From Mycolicibacterium wolinskyi (GTDB taxonomy: Bacteria; Actinomycetota; Actinomycetes; Mycobacteriales; Mycobacteriaceae), in assembly GCF_002101965.1 (NCBI RefSeq), contig NZ_LQQA01000006.1, forward strand, positions 417,308 through 481,307: a stretch of DNA of 64,000 bases, written 5' to 3'. A model generated the notes under the pieces. The model was given only the letters and a program-made list of their open reading frames with translations. It was not told the origin of the DNA and searched no databases. Within the stretch, counting starts at the first letter, position 1. Each line of letters starts with the position of its first letter. Made by a program: the position numbers and the translations under genes. This document shows positions 18,091-27,908 of this stretch, one piece after another.

Positions 18091-19643
18091 CGACGATGGT
18101 TCCAGGGGTTCCCGGCCCGCATGTGCTCATGGCGCCGCCCCCGCCGCTGGTCGGCCCGGCGCTGCCGCGATACGGCGAGCCGGGCTGGACGGTGTGGTCG
18201 CGCCGGGTCTGGCCGCTTGATCCGCTTGCCGCGGCTCCTCGTTCGGTGATGTTGCCTGCGGTGGTCGCGGGTCTCGTCGGGACCGCGTTGTGGCGACCCT
18301 CGGTGCTGAGCGTCGGCTATTACGTCGTGGGCGCCCTGGTCTTCGGTGTCGTCTACGGGACCGCCGAACGTCGCCCCACGCGTTGGGAGTGGCTCGGGAT
18401 CACGTTGACTCTGGCGCTGCTCGCGGTGCCGGGCGTGCTGGCGGCCGAGTGGGTCGGCGTGCTGTGCCTGATGGCGGCGTGGGTGATCGGCTGGTGCACG
18501 TTGGTCGGTGGCCGCACGTGGACCGCGGTGTTCGCCGGACCGTTTGTGCCGTGGGTGCTGGCAGGCCGGGTCCGCGGGTGGGCGGGCAGATCGGTGAGAG
18601 AGGTGCTGCCGAGCCGGTCGGGTATGCCTAGCGTGGCTCGTGTTGCGATCGTCGGCGGCGTCACGGTGGCTTTGGTGTTCGTGTTCGGCGCACTGTTCGC
18701 GGCGGCCGACCCCGCGTTCGCGCACCTGACCGAGAACCTGGTGCCGTCGCTGGCCGGCGACGAGTTCATTGCGCGACTGGTGGTGTTCGGCATCGTCGTG
18801 GCTTTTGTCTTGGGTGGTGCCTACCTCGTGCGGTTCGCGCCGCGGCTCGACGCGTTGGCACCGGCGCCGATGAAACCGGTGCCGCGGTGGGAGTGGGCCG
18901 TGCCGCTCGGAGTTCTCGACGCGTTGTTCATCGCGTTCGTCGCGGTACAGGCGACCGTGCTGTTCGGCGGGCACACCCATGTGCTCGAGACCGAAGGCTT
19001 GACCTACGCCGAGTATGCGCGGCAGGGCTTCTGGCAGTTGCTGTGGGTTTCGGCCTTGACGCTGCTCGTGCTCAGCGGCGTGATTCGCGTGGCCGCACGC
19101 GTCACCGCCTCGGATCGGCGGCTGCTGCGCATCCTCGTCGGAACCCTGTGTGCGGCTTCGGTTGTCGTGGTGATCTCGGCGATCCACCGGATGTGGCTCT
19201 ACCAGCAGGCCTACGGCTTCAGCACCGAGCGGCTGATGGTCATCACCACCGAGGTGTGGCTGGGCGCGGTGTTCGTGCTCGTCGCCATGGCGGGAATCCG
19301 GATGTCGGGACGCTGGCTTCCGCGTGCGGTGCTCGTCGCCGGTGTGCTGGCATTGCTCGGATTGGCTGCCCTCAACCCGGAGCGGTTGATCGCCGACCGC
19401 AACATCGATCGCTTCGAGCAGACCGGACAGCTCGACGCCGAGTACCTGTCCGGGCTGTCCTCGGACATCGATCCGGCGCTGTACCGGCTGCCGGCGTCGG
19501 TGCGGGCGTGCGTGAAGTCCGACGGCGCCGGCCACGACGCGTGGTACCTGTTCAACCTGTCGCGGGTCCGAGCCGATCGGCCGGTGGTCCGGGATCTGCC
19601 GGAGCACTGCTCGGCGTACTGGTCGTATCCGCAGTATCGGTGA
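18087..19643 (+). CDS. DUF4153/DUF4173 multi-spanning membrane protein
   Basis: 518 residues with about ten or more hydrophobic segments, for example VMLPAVVAGLVGTALW, VAIVGGVTVALVFVFGALFA, LVVFGIVVAFVLGGAYLV and LLWVSALTLLVLSGVI. The conserved PERLIADRNIDRF segment near the C-terminus is typical of DUF4153 proteins. The C-terminal 100 residues appear soluble and contain two cysteines. The ATG at 18087 overlaps the kinase stop (ATGA), so regulator, kinase and this protein form one operon. The biochemical role of the family is unknown; a sensing or accessory role for the loopless kinase is possible. The gene ends 18 bases before the KstR2 operator of kstR2. Confidence 0.85.
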   Translation: MTTMVPGVPGPHVLMAPPPPLVGPALPRYGEPGWTVWSRRVWPLDPLAAAPRSVMLPAVVAGLVGTALWRPSVLSVGYYVVGALVFGVVYGTAERRPTRWEWLGITLTLALLAVPGVLAAEWVGVLCLMAAWVIGWCTLVGGRTWTAVFAGPFVPWVLAGRVRGWAGRSVREVLPSRSGMPSVARVAIVGGVTVALVFVFGALFAAADPAFAHLTENLVPSLAGDEFIARLVVFGIVVAFVLGGAYLVRFAPRLDALAPAPMKPVPRWEWAVPLGVLDALFIAFVAVQATVLFGGHTHVLETEGLTYAEYARQGFWQLLWVSALTLLVLSGVIRVAARVTASDRRLLRILVGTLCAASVVVVISAIHRMWLYQQAYGFSTERLMVITTEVWLGAVFVLVAMAGIRMSGRWLPRAVLVAGVLALLGLAALNPERLIADRNIDRFEQTGQLDAEYLSGLSSDIDPALYRLPASVRACVKSDGAGHDAWYLFNLSRVRADRPVVRDLPEHCSAYWSYPQYR

Positions 19644-19660
19644 CGAGCCGTGCGTGACCT

Positions 19661-19674
19661 AGCAAGCGCTTGGT
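19661..19674. promoter_or_regulatory. KstR2 operator upstream of kstR2
   Basis: AGCAAGCGCTTGGT matches the KstR2 consensus AnCAAGnnCTTGnT at every fixed base. It lies 16 bases before the kstR2 start, which indicates autorepression and control of kstR2-fadA6. Confidence 0.9.
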
Positions 19675-19689
19675 TGCTATGCTGTGTCA

Positions 19690-20304
19690 ATGGCGCCGGA
19701 TACGCCCAGCCAACCGGCTAGCAGACGCGACGAACTTCTCGACCTTGCCGCGACGATGTTCGCCGAGCGCGGCCTGAAGGCGACGACGGTTCGCGATATC
19801 GCCGACTCCGCAGGCATCCTCTCCGGCAGTCTCTATCACCACTTCAAGTCCAAAGAGCAGATGGTCGAGGAAGTGCTGAAAGACTTCCTGGACTGGCTCT
19901 TCGCCCGCTACCAGCAGATCGTCGACACCGAACCGACGCCGCTCGGCAAGCTCAAGGGTCTGTTCATGGCGTCGTTCGAGGCCATCGAGCACCGGCACGC
20001 GCAGGTCGTGATCTACCAGGACGAGGCCAAGCGGCTGTCGTCGCAGCCGCAGTTCGGCTTCGTCGAGGCGCGCAACAAAGAGCAGCGCAAGATGTGGATC
20101 GACATCCTGCAGGAAGGCATGGCCGACGGCTCGTTCCGGCCGGACATCGACGTCGACCTCGTGTATCGCTTCATCCGCGACACCACCTGGGTCTCGGTCC
20201 GCTGGTACCAACCGGGCGGACCGCTGACGGCCGAGCAGGTCGGCCAGCAATACCTCGCCATCGTTCTCGGCGGCATAACCGCTCACAAGGTCAAAGGAGA
20301 CTGA
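19690..20304 (+). CDS. kstR2: TetR-family repressor KstR2
   Basis: About 204 residues. The N-terminal helix-turn-helix reads RGLKATTVRDIADSAGILSG followed by SLYHHFKSKEQM, and the ligand-binding domain carries FMASFEAIEH, VVIYQDEAKRL and YRFIRDTTWVSVRWY, matching M. tuberculosis KstR2 closely along its length. KstR2 represses the C/D-ring genes and is released by HIP-CoA, the FadD3 product. ATG at 19690 is preferred; an in-frame GTG at 19684 is possible. An operator sits directly upstream, so it represses itself. fadA6 starts two bases after its stop. The order kstR2-fadA6 matches M. tuberculosis, but here an eight-gene block separates kstR2 from ipdF. Confidence 0.95.
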   Translation: MAPDTPSQPASRRDELLDLAATMFAERGLKATTVRDIADSAGILSGSLYHHFKSKEQMVEEVLKDFLDWLFARYQQIVDTEPTPLGKLKGLFMASFEAIEHRHAQVVIYQDEAKRLSSQPQFGFVEARNKEQRKMWIDILQEGMADGSFRPDIDVDLVYRFIRDTTWVSVRWYQPGGPLTAEQVGQQYLAIVLGGITAHKVKGD

Positions 20305-20306
20305 AC

Positions 20307-21455
20307 ATGCCTGAGGCATTCATCATCGATGCCGTACGCAGCCCCGTCGGCAAGAAGAACGGGTCGCTGGCGCAGGTGCACCCGATCGACCTCGGCGTGC
20401 ATGTGTTCCGCAGCATCTTCGACCGCAACGACGTCGACCCGGGCGCGGTCGACGACGTCATCGTCGGATGCGTCGACGCCATCGGCGGGCAGGCCGGCAA
20501 CATCGGTCGCAACGCCTGGCTGGCCGCGGGTTACCCCGAAGAGGTGCCCGGCGTCACCGTCGACCGGCAGTGCGGCTCCAGCCAGCAGGCCATATCCTTT
20601 GGCGCTCAGGCGATCCTGTCCGGTACCGCCGACATCATCCTGGCCGGCGGCATGCAGAACATGAGCTGGGTGCCGATCTCATCGGCCATGATCGTCGGCA
20701 AGGAACTCGGATTCAGCACGCCCACAGCGGAATCGGAGAACTGGCGGCACCGCTACGGCGACCAGGAGATCTCGCAGTTCCGCGGCTCCGAGCTGATCGC
20801 CGAGCGCTGGGACATCTCACGCGAGGAGATGGAGCAGTTCGCGCTGGCAAGCCATCAACGGGCGTTCGCCGCGATCCGCGCCGGTCACTTCGACAACGAG
20901 ATCGTCCCGGTCGGCGACTTCGGCGTGGACGAGGGCCCGCGCGAGACCACGCTGGAGAAGATGGCCTCGCTGCAGCCGCTCGTGGAGGGTGGCCGGCTGA
21001 CCGCCGCGCTGGCGTCGCAGATCTCGGACGGTTCGAGCGCCGTGCTGCTGGCCTCCGAGCAGGCCGTCAAGGAGCACAACCTCACACCGCGCGCCCGCAT
21101 TCACCACATCAGCGCCCGCGGCGCCGATCCGGTCATGATGCTCACCGGCCCGATCCCGGCCACGCAGTATGCGTTGCAGAAAACCGGCCTGACGATCGAG
21201 GACATCGACACCGTCGAGATCAACGAGGCATTCGCCCCGGTGGTGCTGGCCTGGATGAAGGACCTCAAGGCCGACCCGGAGAAGGTCAATCCCAGCGGCG
21301 GGGCGATCGCACTCGGCCACCCGCTCGGTGCGACGGGTGCCAAGCTGTTCGCGACCATGCTCAACACACTTGAGCGCACGGGCGGTCGTTACGGTCTGCA
21401 GACAATGTGCGAAGGCGGCGGCACCGCCAACGTGACGATCATCGAGCGCCTCTAG
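20307..21455 (+). CDS. fadA6: Thiolase FadA6
   Basis: 382 residues, thiolase fold. The nucleophile is C89 in TVDRQCGSSQQA; the C-terminal catalytic pair lies in [16 protein letters not shown] (His) and TMCEGGGTANV (Cys). The ATG at 20307 has AAAGGAGACTGAAC as ribosome site; a longer frame upstream only shadows kstR2. FadA6 is a KstR2-regulon thiolase that cleaves the beta-ketoacyl-CoA formed from the ring C/D remnant after IpdAB, working with the FadE31-33 enzymes. It is probably co-transcribed with kstR2 from the upstream operator promoter. Confidence 0.94.
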   Translation: MPEAFIIDAVRSPVGKKNGSLAQVHPIDLGVHVFRSIFDRNDVDPGAVDDVIVGCVDAIGGQAGNIGRNAWLAAGYPEEVPGVTVDRQCGSSQQAISFGAQAILSGTADIILAGGMQNMSWVPISSAMIVGKELGFSTPTAESENWRHRYGDQEISQFRGSELIAERWDISREEMEQFALASHQRAFAAIRAGHFDNEIVPVGDFGVDEGPRETTLEKMASLQPLVEGGRLTAALASQISDGSSAVLLASEQAVKEHNLTPRARIHHISARGADPVMMLTGPIPATQYALQKTGLTIEDIDTVEINEAFAPVVLAWMKDLKADPEKVNPSGGAIALGHPLGATGAKLFATMLNTLERTGGRYGLQTMCEGGGTANVTIIERL

Positions 21456-21491
21456 TTCGCAACTGCGCGCGCGATGCGCGAGGGTGGTGAC

Positions 21492-22457
21492 ATGAGCTCG
21501 GCCGAGAACACCACCAAGGACGAGAGCTTCCTCACCGTCGCCATCGCGCTCGGCGCCAACGCGCTCATCGCGATCGCCAAGACCGTGGTCGCGGGCATCA
21601 CGGGTTCGGCGTCCATGCTGGCCGAGGCCGCGCATTCGTGGGCCGACACCGGCAATGAGGTGTTCCTGCTGATCGGCACCCGTAAGTCGATGAAGCCCGC
21701 CGACGCCGAGCACCGGTTGGGTTATGGGCGAGCCGGCTACATCTGGTCGATGTTCGCCGCGTTCGGGTTGTTCACGGTCGGCGCGGTGGTGTCGATCTGG
21801 CACGGGATCTCGTCGCTGGGCGGCGAGGCGGAGACGACGTCGTACGGCTGGGCTTACGCGGTGCTCGCCGTGTCGTTCGTGCTCGAAGGCACGTCGTTCG
21901 CGCAGGCTTTGCAGCAGACCCGCTCGGGTGCGGTGCGACGGCGCATCCATCCGTTGCGCTACATCCGGGTCACGTCGAACCCGATGTTGCGCGCGGTGTT
22001 CGCCGAAGATCTGTCGGCACTCATCGGCATCGTGATCGCCGCGGCGGGCATCCTGTTGCACGAGCTGACCGGAAACGCGATCTGGGATGCGATCGGCTCG
22101 ATCCTCGTCGGACTGCTGCTCGGCGGCGTCGCGCTGTTTCTGATCGGGCGCAACATGGACTTCCTCACCGGCGAGGCGGTCACGCCTCGCGGACGCGACA
22201 ACGTGTTGCGGCAACTGCTCGACCACCACGACATCGAACGGGTCAGCTACCTGCACATGGAGTGGGTCGGCGCGGACCGCATCTACCTCGTCGCGGCCGT
22301 CGACCTGACCGGCGACGCAGCCGAATCCGACGTCGCCACCCGGCTCAACGCGATCGCCGACGCCCTGCAGTCACGCCCCGAGATCGTGCGGGCGGTCCTG
22401 ACCCTCACCCGGCCGGGCGACACGACCGACCTGCGCCCGATCAGTGCTCGTGAATGA
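21492..22457 (+). CDS. Cation diffusion facilitator (CDF) family transporter
   Basis: About 321 residues with six predicted membrane helices and a C-terminal cytoplasmic domain. The first metal-site motif is seen in [16 protein letters not shown] (H-x-x-x-D), and a second acidic motif in [16 protein letters not shown] proteins export Zn, Fe, Mn or related divalent cations by proton antiport; the metal is not decidable here. Of two in-frame starts, ATG at 21492 (after GGTGGTGAC) is preferred over the one at 21474. The last 17 bases overlap the convergent alcohol dehydrogenase gene. It has no obvious part in steroid breakdown. Confidence 0.85.
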   Translation: MSSAENTTKDESFLTVAIALGANALIAIAKTVVAGITGSASMLAEAAHSWADTGNEVFLLIGTRKSMKPADAEHRLGYGRAGYIWSMFAAFGLFTVGAVVSIWHGISSLGGEAETTSYGWAYAVLAVSFVLEGTSFAQALQQTRSGAVRRRIHPLRYIRVTSNPMLRAVFAEDLSALIGIVIAAAGILLHELTGNAIWDAIGSILVGLLLGGVALFLIGRNMDFLTGEAVTPRGRDNVLRQLLDHHDIERVSYLHMEWVGADRIYLVAAVDLTGDAAESDVATRLNAIADALQSRPEIVRAVLTLTRPGDTTDLRPISARE

Positions 22458-23553
22458 CCACGCCCCGGATGATGCGGCCCGCGAGCATGTCGTCGTAGGC
22501 GGCATTGATGTCGCCTATCTGGTACTCGGTGGAGACGGCCTCGTCGAGCAGCAGCTTGCCCGCACGGTAGAGGCTCAGTAACCGCGGGATGTCGTTGCGC
22601 GGATTGGCCTCTCCGTACAGGGTGCCCAGCAGGCGCTTCTGGTAAAGGGTCAGCGCCGCCATCGACATCGTCGGCGTCACATCGGTTTCCGGCGCGAGCG
22701 CGGTCAGCACCACGGCCCCGCCCTTACCGACGATGTCGAGCGCCTCGCCGACCATGTGGCTCTCGACAAGTCCGACGGCCAGGATCACCGAATCGGCCAT
22801 ACGGCCTTTGGTCATGTCGCCGACGAGCGACGCGGCCTCGGCCATCGATGTCGCGAAATGCGTGGCGCCGAACTCAAAAGCCTTGTACCGCTTGCCCGCA
22901 GCGATGTCCACCGCGACGATCTTCTCCGCGCCGGCCAGGCGTGCACCTTGGATGGCGCCGCTGCCCACGCCGCCGCAGCCGATCACCACCACGGTGTCAC
23001 CGGGTTGCACGTTCGCGGTGTTGACCGCCGAACCCCAGCCAGTCGTGATGCCGCAGCCGATCAAGCACGCTCGCGACAACGGCAGGTCATCGTCGATCTT
23101 GACCAGGGACGCCTCGGACACCACGCCGTACGGCGCGAACGTGCCCAACAGCAGCATGACGTTGATGTCCTGGTCGCCGATGTGGCGGCGGTATGTGCCG
23201 TCGAGCTGCGTCCCGGTGTTGATGAATGCGCCCAGATCGCACAGGTTCTGGCGTCCGCGTGCACACCAACGGCAGCGGCCGCACGCCGGCAGGAACGACG
23301 CCACCACGTGGTCGCCGGGCCGTAGATCGCGGACTCCGGGGCCGACCTCTTCGACGACGCCGGCACCTTCATGGCCGCCGATGAGCGGCAGCGGGCCGGC
23401 GAGGTCGCCGGTGCGTGCGTGATGATCCGAATGGCACAGGCCGGTGGCGTGGAAGGACACCAGGACCTCACCGTCCCGCGGCGGGTCCAGCTCGACTTCT
23501 TCGATGCTCCAGTCGCCGTTGACGTCCCACAGCACGGGCGCGTTCATCTCCAC
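22441..23553 (-). CDS. Zinc-dependent (NDMA-type) alcohol dehydrogenase
   Basis: 370 residues, medium-chain dehydrogenase. Catalytic-zinc ligands are in GLCHSDHH and GGHEGAGVV; the structural zinc site has four cysteines in [15 protein letters not shown]; the Rossmann motif is [14 protein letters not shown]. The overall layout fits the mycobacterial NDMA-dependent/AdhD group, enzymes with tightly bound nicotinamide cofactor. The start may be GTG 23553 or ATG 23547; neither has a strong ribosome site. It lies upstream of, and in the same direction as nothing else; its neighbour ipdC ends downstream-to-upstream on the same strand, 46 bases away. An oxidative role on a steroid-derived alcohol is possible but not shown. 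Confidence 0.85.
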   Translation of the reverse strand: MEMNAPVLWDVNGDWSIEEVELDPPRDGEVLVSFHATGLCHSDHHARTGDLAGPLPLIGGHEGAGVVEEVGPGVRDLRPGDHVVASFLPACGRCRWCARGRQNLCDLGAFINTGTQLDGTYRRHIGDQDINVMLLLGTFAPYGVVSEASLVKIDDDLPLSRACLIGCGITTGWGSAVNTANVQPGDTVVVIGCGGVGSGAIQGARLAGAEKIVAVDIAAGKRYKAFEFGATHFATSMAEAASLVGDMTKGRMADSVILAVGLVESHMVGEALDIVGKGGAVVLTALAPETDVTPTMSMAALTLYQKRLLGTLYGEANPRNDIPRLLSLYRAGKLLLDEAVSTEYQIGDINAAYDDMLAGRIIRGVVIHEH

Positions 23554-23599
23554 CAGGCGAGTCTAGGAATGCCGGGGCGACGACACGCGGATTTCGCTG

Positions 23600-24670
23600 T
23601 TACTGCACGAGCGCGGCGGCCGCCCGAAGACGCTCGACGGCGTCGGCGACGATGTTCTCGATCAGCTCGGCGCACGAGGGCAGGTCGTCGATGATGCCCG
23701 CCACCTGGCCCGATGCGAGCACACCCGCATCGGTGTTGCCTTCCACCAGACCGGCTTTCAGCAGCATCGGGGTGTTGGCCGCCATGACCACCTGCGACCA
23801 GGTGAGTTCTTTGCCGTGCCGCATGGCCATGCCGTCTTTGATCATCGACCGCCAGGTCATGCCCGACATCTTCTTGAACTTCTGCGCGTTGAGCACCGCC
23901 GCGGTGAACCCGCGTGCTCGCGAGCCGCTCTCCAGCTTCTCGACCAGGCCCGTGCGCAGCACGCGATGCGGCATCCCGTCGACACGGGTCGACACCACGG
24001 TGCCGTCCAGGGCGGCCTGCAGATAGCGCTGTTTGACGGCCTCAGGCACGGTGGAATCCGAGGTCAGCAGGAACCGGGTGCCCATCGCGACCCCCGCGGC
24101 GCCGTAGGACAGTGCTGCGGCCAGCCCGCGACCGTCGAAGAAGCCGCCGGCCGCCACCACCGGCATGCCGGTGTCGGCGACCGCGTCGAGCACCGAAGGC
24201 AGCAGCAGGGTGGTGGCGACCGGGCCGGTGTGGCCACCGCCTTCGCCGCCCTGCACGATCACCGCGTCGGCGCCCCAGCCCGCGACCTTCTTGGCGTGCT
24301 TGGCCGCGCCCACCGACGGGATCACCACCACGCCCGCGTCTTTGAGTTTGGCGATCAGCTCGGGCTTGGGAGCTAGAGCGAAGGAGGCGACTTTGACTCC
24401 TTCGCGGATCAGGAGGTCGACGCGCTCGTTGGCGTCGCCGGCGTCGGCACGGATGTTGATGCCGAAAGGTTTGTCGGTGGCCGCCTTGACCTTGGACACC
24501 GCGGTTTGCAGTTCCTCCAGCGTCATGGTCGCCGACGCCAGGATGCCGAGCCCGCCCGCGTTGGACGTGGCGGCAACCAGGCGGGCACCGGCCACCCAGC
24601 CCATCCCGGTCTGGACGACGGGATGCTCGATGCCGACCAATTCGGTCAGCGGAGTCTTGAGCTTGCCCAT
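23600..24670 (-). CDS. ipdC: IpdC, flavin-dependent oxidoreductase of ring C/D degradation
   Basis: 356 residues, nitronate-monooxygenase-like TIM barrel that binds FMN. Motifs include VVQTGMGWVAGARLVAATSN, VQGGEGGGHTG, VVAAGGFFDGRG and YGAAGVAMGTRFLLT. In the KstR2 pathway IpdC (Rv3553) is assigned to the redox step that places the ring double bond before EchA20 opens the ring. The ATG at 24670 lies three bases after the ipdB stop, so it is part of the echA20-ipdA-ipdB-ipdC transcript. The broad annotation as nitronate monooxygenase is likely misleading for this context. Confidence 0.92.
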   Translation of the reverse strand: MGKLKTPLTELVGIEHPVVQTGMGWVAGARLVAATSNAGGLGILASATMTLEELQTAVSKVKAATDKPFGINIRADAGDANERVDLLIREGVKVASFALAPKPELIAKLKDAGVVVIPSVGAAKHAKKVAGWGADAVIVQGGEGGGHTGPVATTLLLPSVLDAVADTGMPVVAAGGFFDGRGLAAALSYGAAGVAMGTRFLLTSDSTVPEAVKQRYLQAALDGTVVSTRVDGMPHRVLRTGLVEKLESGSRARGFTAAVLNAQKFKKMSGMTWRSMIKDGMAMRHGKELTWSQVVMAANTPMLLKAGLVEGNTDAGVLASGQVAGIIDDLPSCAELIENIVADAVERLRAAAALVQ

Positions 24671-24673
24671 CGG

Positions 24674-25419
24674 CTAAACCTTGACTTCCTTGTCGCGCAA
24701 CGACTTAGGATCGATCACCTCGCGCAGCAGCTTGAGCTCCTCTTCGGTGGCCAGGCGCGTGGTCTCGGCGTCGGCGAGGCCGTGAACCTCGAACGACGTG
24801 TTCTCGGCGACCTGCTCGGCTTCGACACCGGGATGCAGCGACACCGCACGCATCTGGTGGTCGGGGCCGTTGAAGTCGAACACGCCGAGGTTGGTCACCA
24901 CGCGGTACACGTTGACGAAGCGGTACGCCGGATTGCCGGGATCGACCTTGTCCCAACCGATTCCCGAGACGACGTCGACCGAATCGCAGAACACGCGCTT
25001 GGAGTGATTGCCCACCCAGTAGCTCGTCGCGTGGTTGATCGTGTTGCCCGGCGCGCCGCGCACCCCGAACATCTGGCGCGTCGGGTGCTGCAGCGGCCCG
25101 AACGCCGAGAGGTTCTGGTTGCCGTACCGGTCGATCTGGTTGGCGCCCATGACCACATGGCGGCGGCCCCACGCCAGGGTCTCGAACACCCTGCCGAACG
25201 GCATCCAGCCCTCGATCGCGGCGGCAGCCCCGATCGCCGGGGTGTCGGCGATGAGTCGTGCCTCGCCGTCGGTCAGCAGGATGTCGGGGGAGAACGTCAG
25301 CCGAGCCAGCCGGGCCCCGACCGACACGATCGTCGTCATCGGGCTGACCATGATCTCACCGGCGTCGCGGAACAATTCGGCGCACGCGACGGCGCACACC
25401 TCAGCGCGGGACACAGACA

Positions 25420-25423
<4 letters not shown>
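24674..25423 (-). CDS. ipdB: IpdB, beta subunit of COCHEA-CoA hydrolase
   Basis: 249 residues, family I CoA-transferase-like beta subunit. Typical segments are ILLTDGEARLIAD, VMGANQIDRYGNQN and MFGVRGAPGNTINHATSYW. With IpdA it forms a heterotetramer that, in spite of its fold, hydrolyses the last carbocycle (COCHEA-CoA) instead of transferring CoA. The ATG at 25423 overlaps the ipdA stop by four bases (ATGA); a second ATG follows at 25420. Strong coupling suits equal amounts of both subunits. Confidence 0.94.
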
Positions 25424-26300
<877 letters not shown>

Positions 26301-26304
<4 letters not shown>

Positions 26305-27056
26305 TTGGCCCCCTTGTCGGTTCCGGCAAAAGCGTCACGGTGTTCGTCGGAGACGCCGGAGAGATTCAGCTCGAACGTGAAGCCCTGCTCCATCCGGTAG
26401 CTGGAGTTCACCTTCTGCACGTCGATGAGGTTCAGCGCCTCCTTGGCGGCGCGGATCACCCGCGTGTCCTTGGCAGCGATGTCGCGCGCGACCCGCAGGG
26501 CGGCCTCGTCGAGCTCGGCCCGCGGCACCACCTCGTGCACGGAACCGAAGTGGTGCAGGGTTTCGGCGTCGACCGTGGCGGCCGTGAAGAACAACCTGCG
26601 CATCATGTGCTGGGGCACGAGCCGTGACAGGTGGGTCGCCGCGCCGAGCGCGCCGCGTTCCACCTCGGGCAGGCCGAACTTGGCGTCGTCGGACGCGACG
26701 ATGACGTCGGCATTGCCGACCAGGCCGATGCCGCCGCCGACGCAGAACCCGTTGACGGCCGCGACGACCGGGACCTCGCACTCGTAGACGGCTTTGAACG
26801 CCGCGAAGCAGCCGCGGTTGGCGTCGATCAGGGCAGTGAAGCCCTCGGTGCTCTGCATCTCCTTGATGTCCACGCCCGCGTTGAACCCGCGACCTTCGGC
26901 CCGCAGGATCACCACGTGGGTCTGCAGGTCGCGGCCCGCTGCGGTGATCGCGTCGGCGAGTTCGAACCAGCCGCGTGACGGAATGGCGTTGACGGGCGGG
27001 TAGTTCACGGTGACCGAGACGATGCCCGGTTCGACTGTGGTGGATGTGATCGTCAT
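26301..27056 (-). CDS. echA20: EchA20, crotonase-fold ring-cleaving hydrolase
   Basis: 251 residues, crotonase superfamily. The oxyanion-hole segments are GFNAGVDIKEM and NGFCVGGGIGLVGNADV, followed by FGLPEVERGALGAATHLSRL. EchA20 hydrolyses the dioxo-indene carboxyl-CoA, opening one of the last two rings and producing the substrate of IpdAB. The ATG at 27056 is used; a longer frame would extend into the divergent SDR gene. A KstR2 operator lies 29 bases upstream, and this gene heads the four-gene operon echA20-ipdA-ipdB-ipdC. Confidence 0.94.
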
Positions 27057-27085
27057 CGAGGTCCCTTGATCGCGGTCGCTACCTA

Positions 27086-27099
27086 AGCAAGCACTTGCT
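27086..27099. promoter_or_regulatory. KstR2 operator between echA20 and the Rv3549c-type SDR
   Basis: AGCAAGCACTTGCT matches AnCAAGnnCTTGnT at every fixed base. It is the centre of a longer perfect dyad, AAGCAAG-CA-CTTGCTT, at 27085-27100. It sits in the 58-base divergent gap and can repress both operons. Confidence 0.92.
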
Positions 27100-27114
27100 T
27101 GGTACGCTAGCACA

Positions 27115-27894
27115 GTGACCGATACGCCAGAACCCGGTGCGATCAATTTGGGGTTGACCGGCAAGGTGGTCCTGGTGACCGGCGGAGTGCGCGGGGTCGG
27201 TGCCGGCATCAGCGCCGTTTTCGCCGGTCAGGGCGCCACCGTGTTGACCTGTGCCCGCCGTCCCGTCGAAGGGCTGCCCTACGAGTTCCACAGCTGCGAC
27301 GTGCGCGACGACTTCGCGGTCGCGGCGCTCATCGAGTCCGTCGTCGACAAGCACGGCCGCCTCGATGTAGTGGTCAACAACGCGGGCGGCTCGCCCTATG
27401 TGCCCGCGGCCGAAGCGTCGGCGAAATTCAGCACCAAGATCATCGAACTCAACCTGCTTGGCCCGCTGTCGGTCTCGCATCACGCCAACGCGGTGATGCA
27501 GAACCAGGACGGCGGCGGAACGATCGTCAACATCTCGAGTGTCAGCGGGCACCGGCCTACGCCGGGCACCGCGGCATACGGCGCCGCGAAAGCCGGCGTC
27601 GACAACCTCACCAGCACGCTTGCCGTCGAATGGGCGCCCAAGGTGCGGGTGAACTCGGTGGTCGTCGGCATGGTCGAGACCGAACAGTCCGAACTGTTCT
27701 ACGGCGACGCCGAGTCGATCGCGGCCATCTCGAAGAACGTTCCGCTCGGGCGCCTTGCGAAGCCGGCCGACATTGGTTGGGCCGCAGCCTTTCTGGCCTC
27801 GGATGCGGCGTCATACATCAGCGGGGCATCACTTGAGGTGCATGGCGGCGGCGAGCCACCGCATTACCTCGCGACCACAACCGCGATCAAATAG
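27115..27894 (+). CDS. Short-chain dehydrogenase (Rv3549c-type)
   Basis: 259 residues, classical SDR: cofactor motif TGGVRGVGAG, NNAGG, serine in NISSVSGH, and Y-x-x-x-K in AYGAAKAGVDN. The GTG start at 27115 follows the KstR2 operator by 15 bases. By position and sequence it corresponds to Rv3549c, a KstR2-regulon gene of undetermined step; likely NAD(P)-dependent oxidation or reduction of a ring C/D intermediate. The next SDR gene starts 14 bases after its stop with GAGGAG as ribosome site, so the two are one operon. Confidence 0.88.
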   Translation: MTDTPEPGAINLGLTGKVVLVTGGVRGVGAGISAVFAGQGATVLTCARRPVEGLPYEFHSCDVRDDFAVAALIESVVDKHGRLDVVVNNAGGSPYVPAAEASAKFSTKIIELNLLGPLSVSHHANAVMQNQDGGGTIVNISSVSGHRPTPGTAAYGAAKAGVDNLTSTLAVEWAPKVRVNSVVVGMVETEQSELFYGDAESIAAISKNVPLGRLAKPADIGWAAAFLASDAASYISGASLEVHGGGEPPHYLATTTAIK

Positions 27895-27908
27895 AGGAGA
27901 TACACAGC

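Noticed and set aside
17334..19607. A 757-codon open frame on the minus strand opposite the kinase and DUF4153 genes
   Set aside because: It is rich in Arg, His, Gln and Pro without any family motif, as expected from the antisense of high-GC genes. Both sense genes have clear domains and overlapping starts.
20094..20306. Longer N-terminus for fadA6
   Set aside because: It overlaps kstR2 in another frame and has no thiolase similarity. The ATG at 20307 has a good ribosome site and gives the family length.
20817..22256. A long minus-strand frame over fadA6 and the CDF transporter
   Set aside because: Composition is that of an antisense shadow; no motif is visible.
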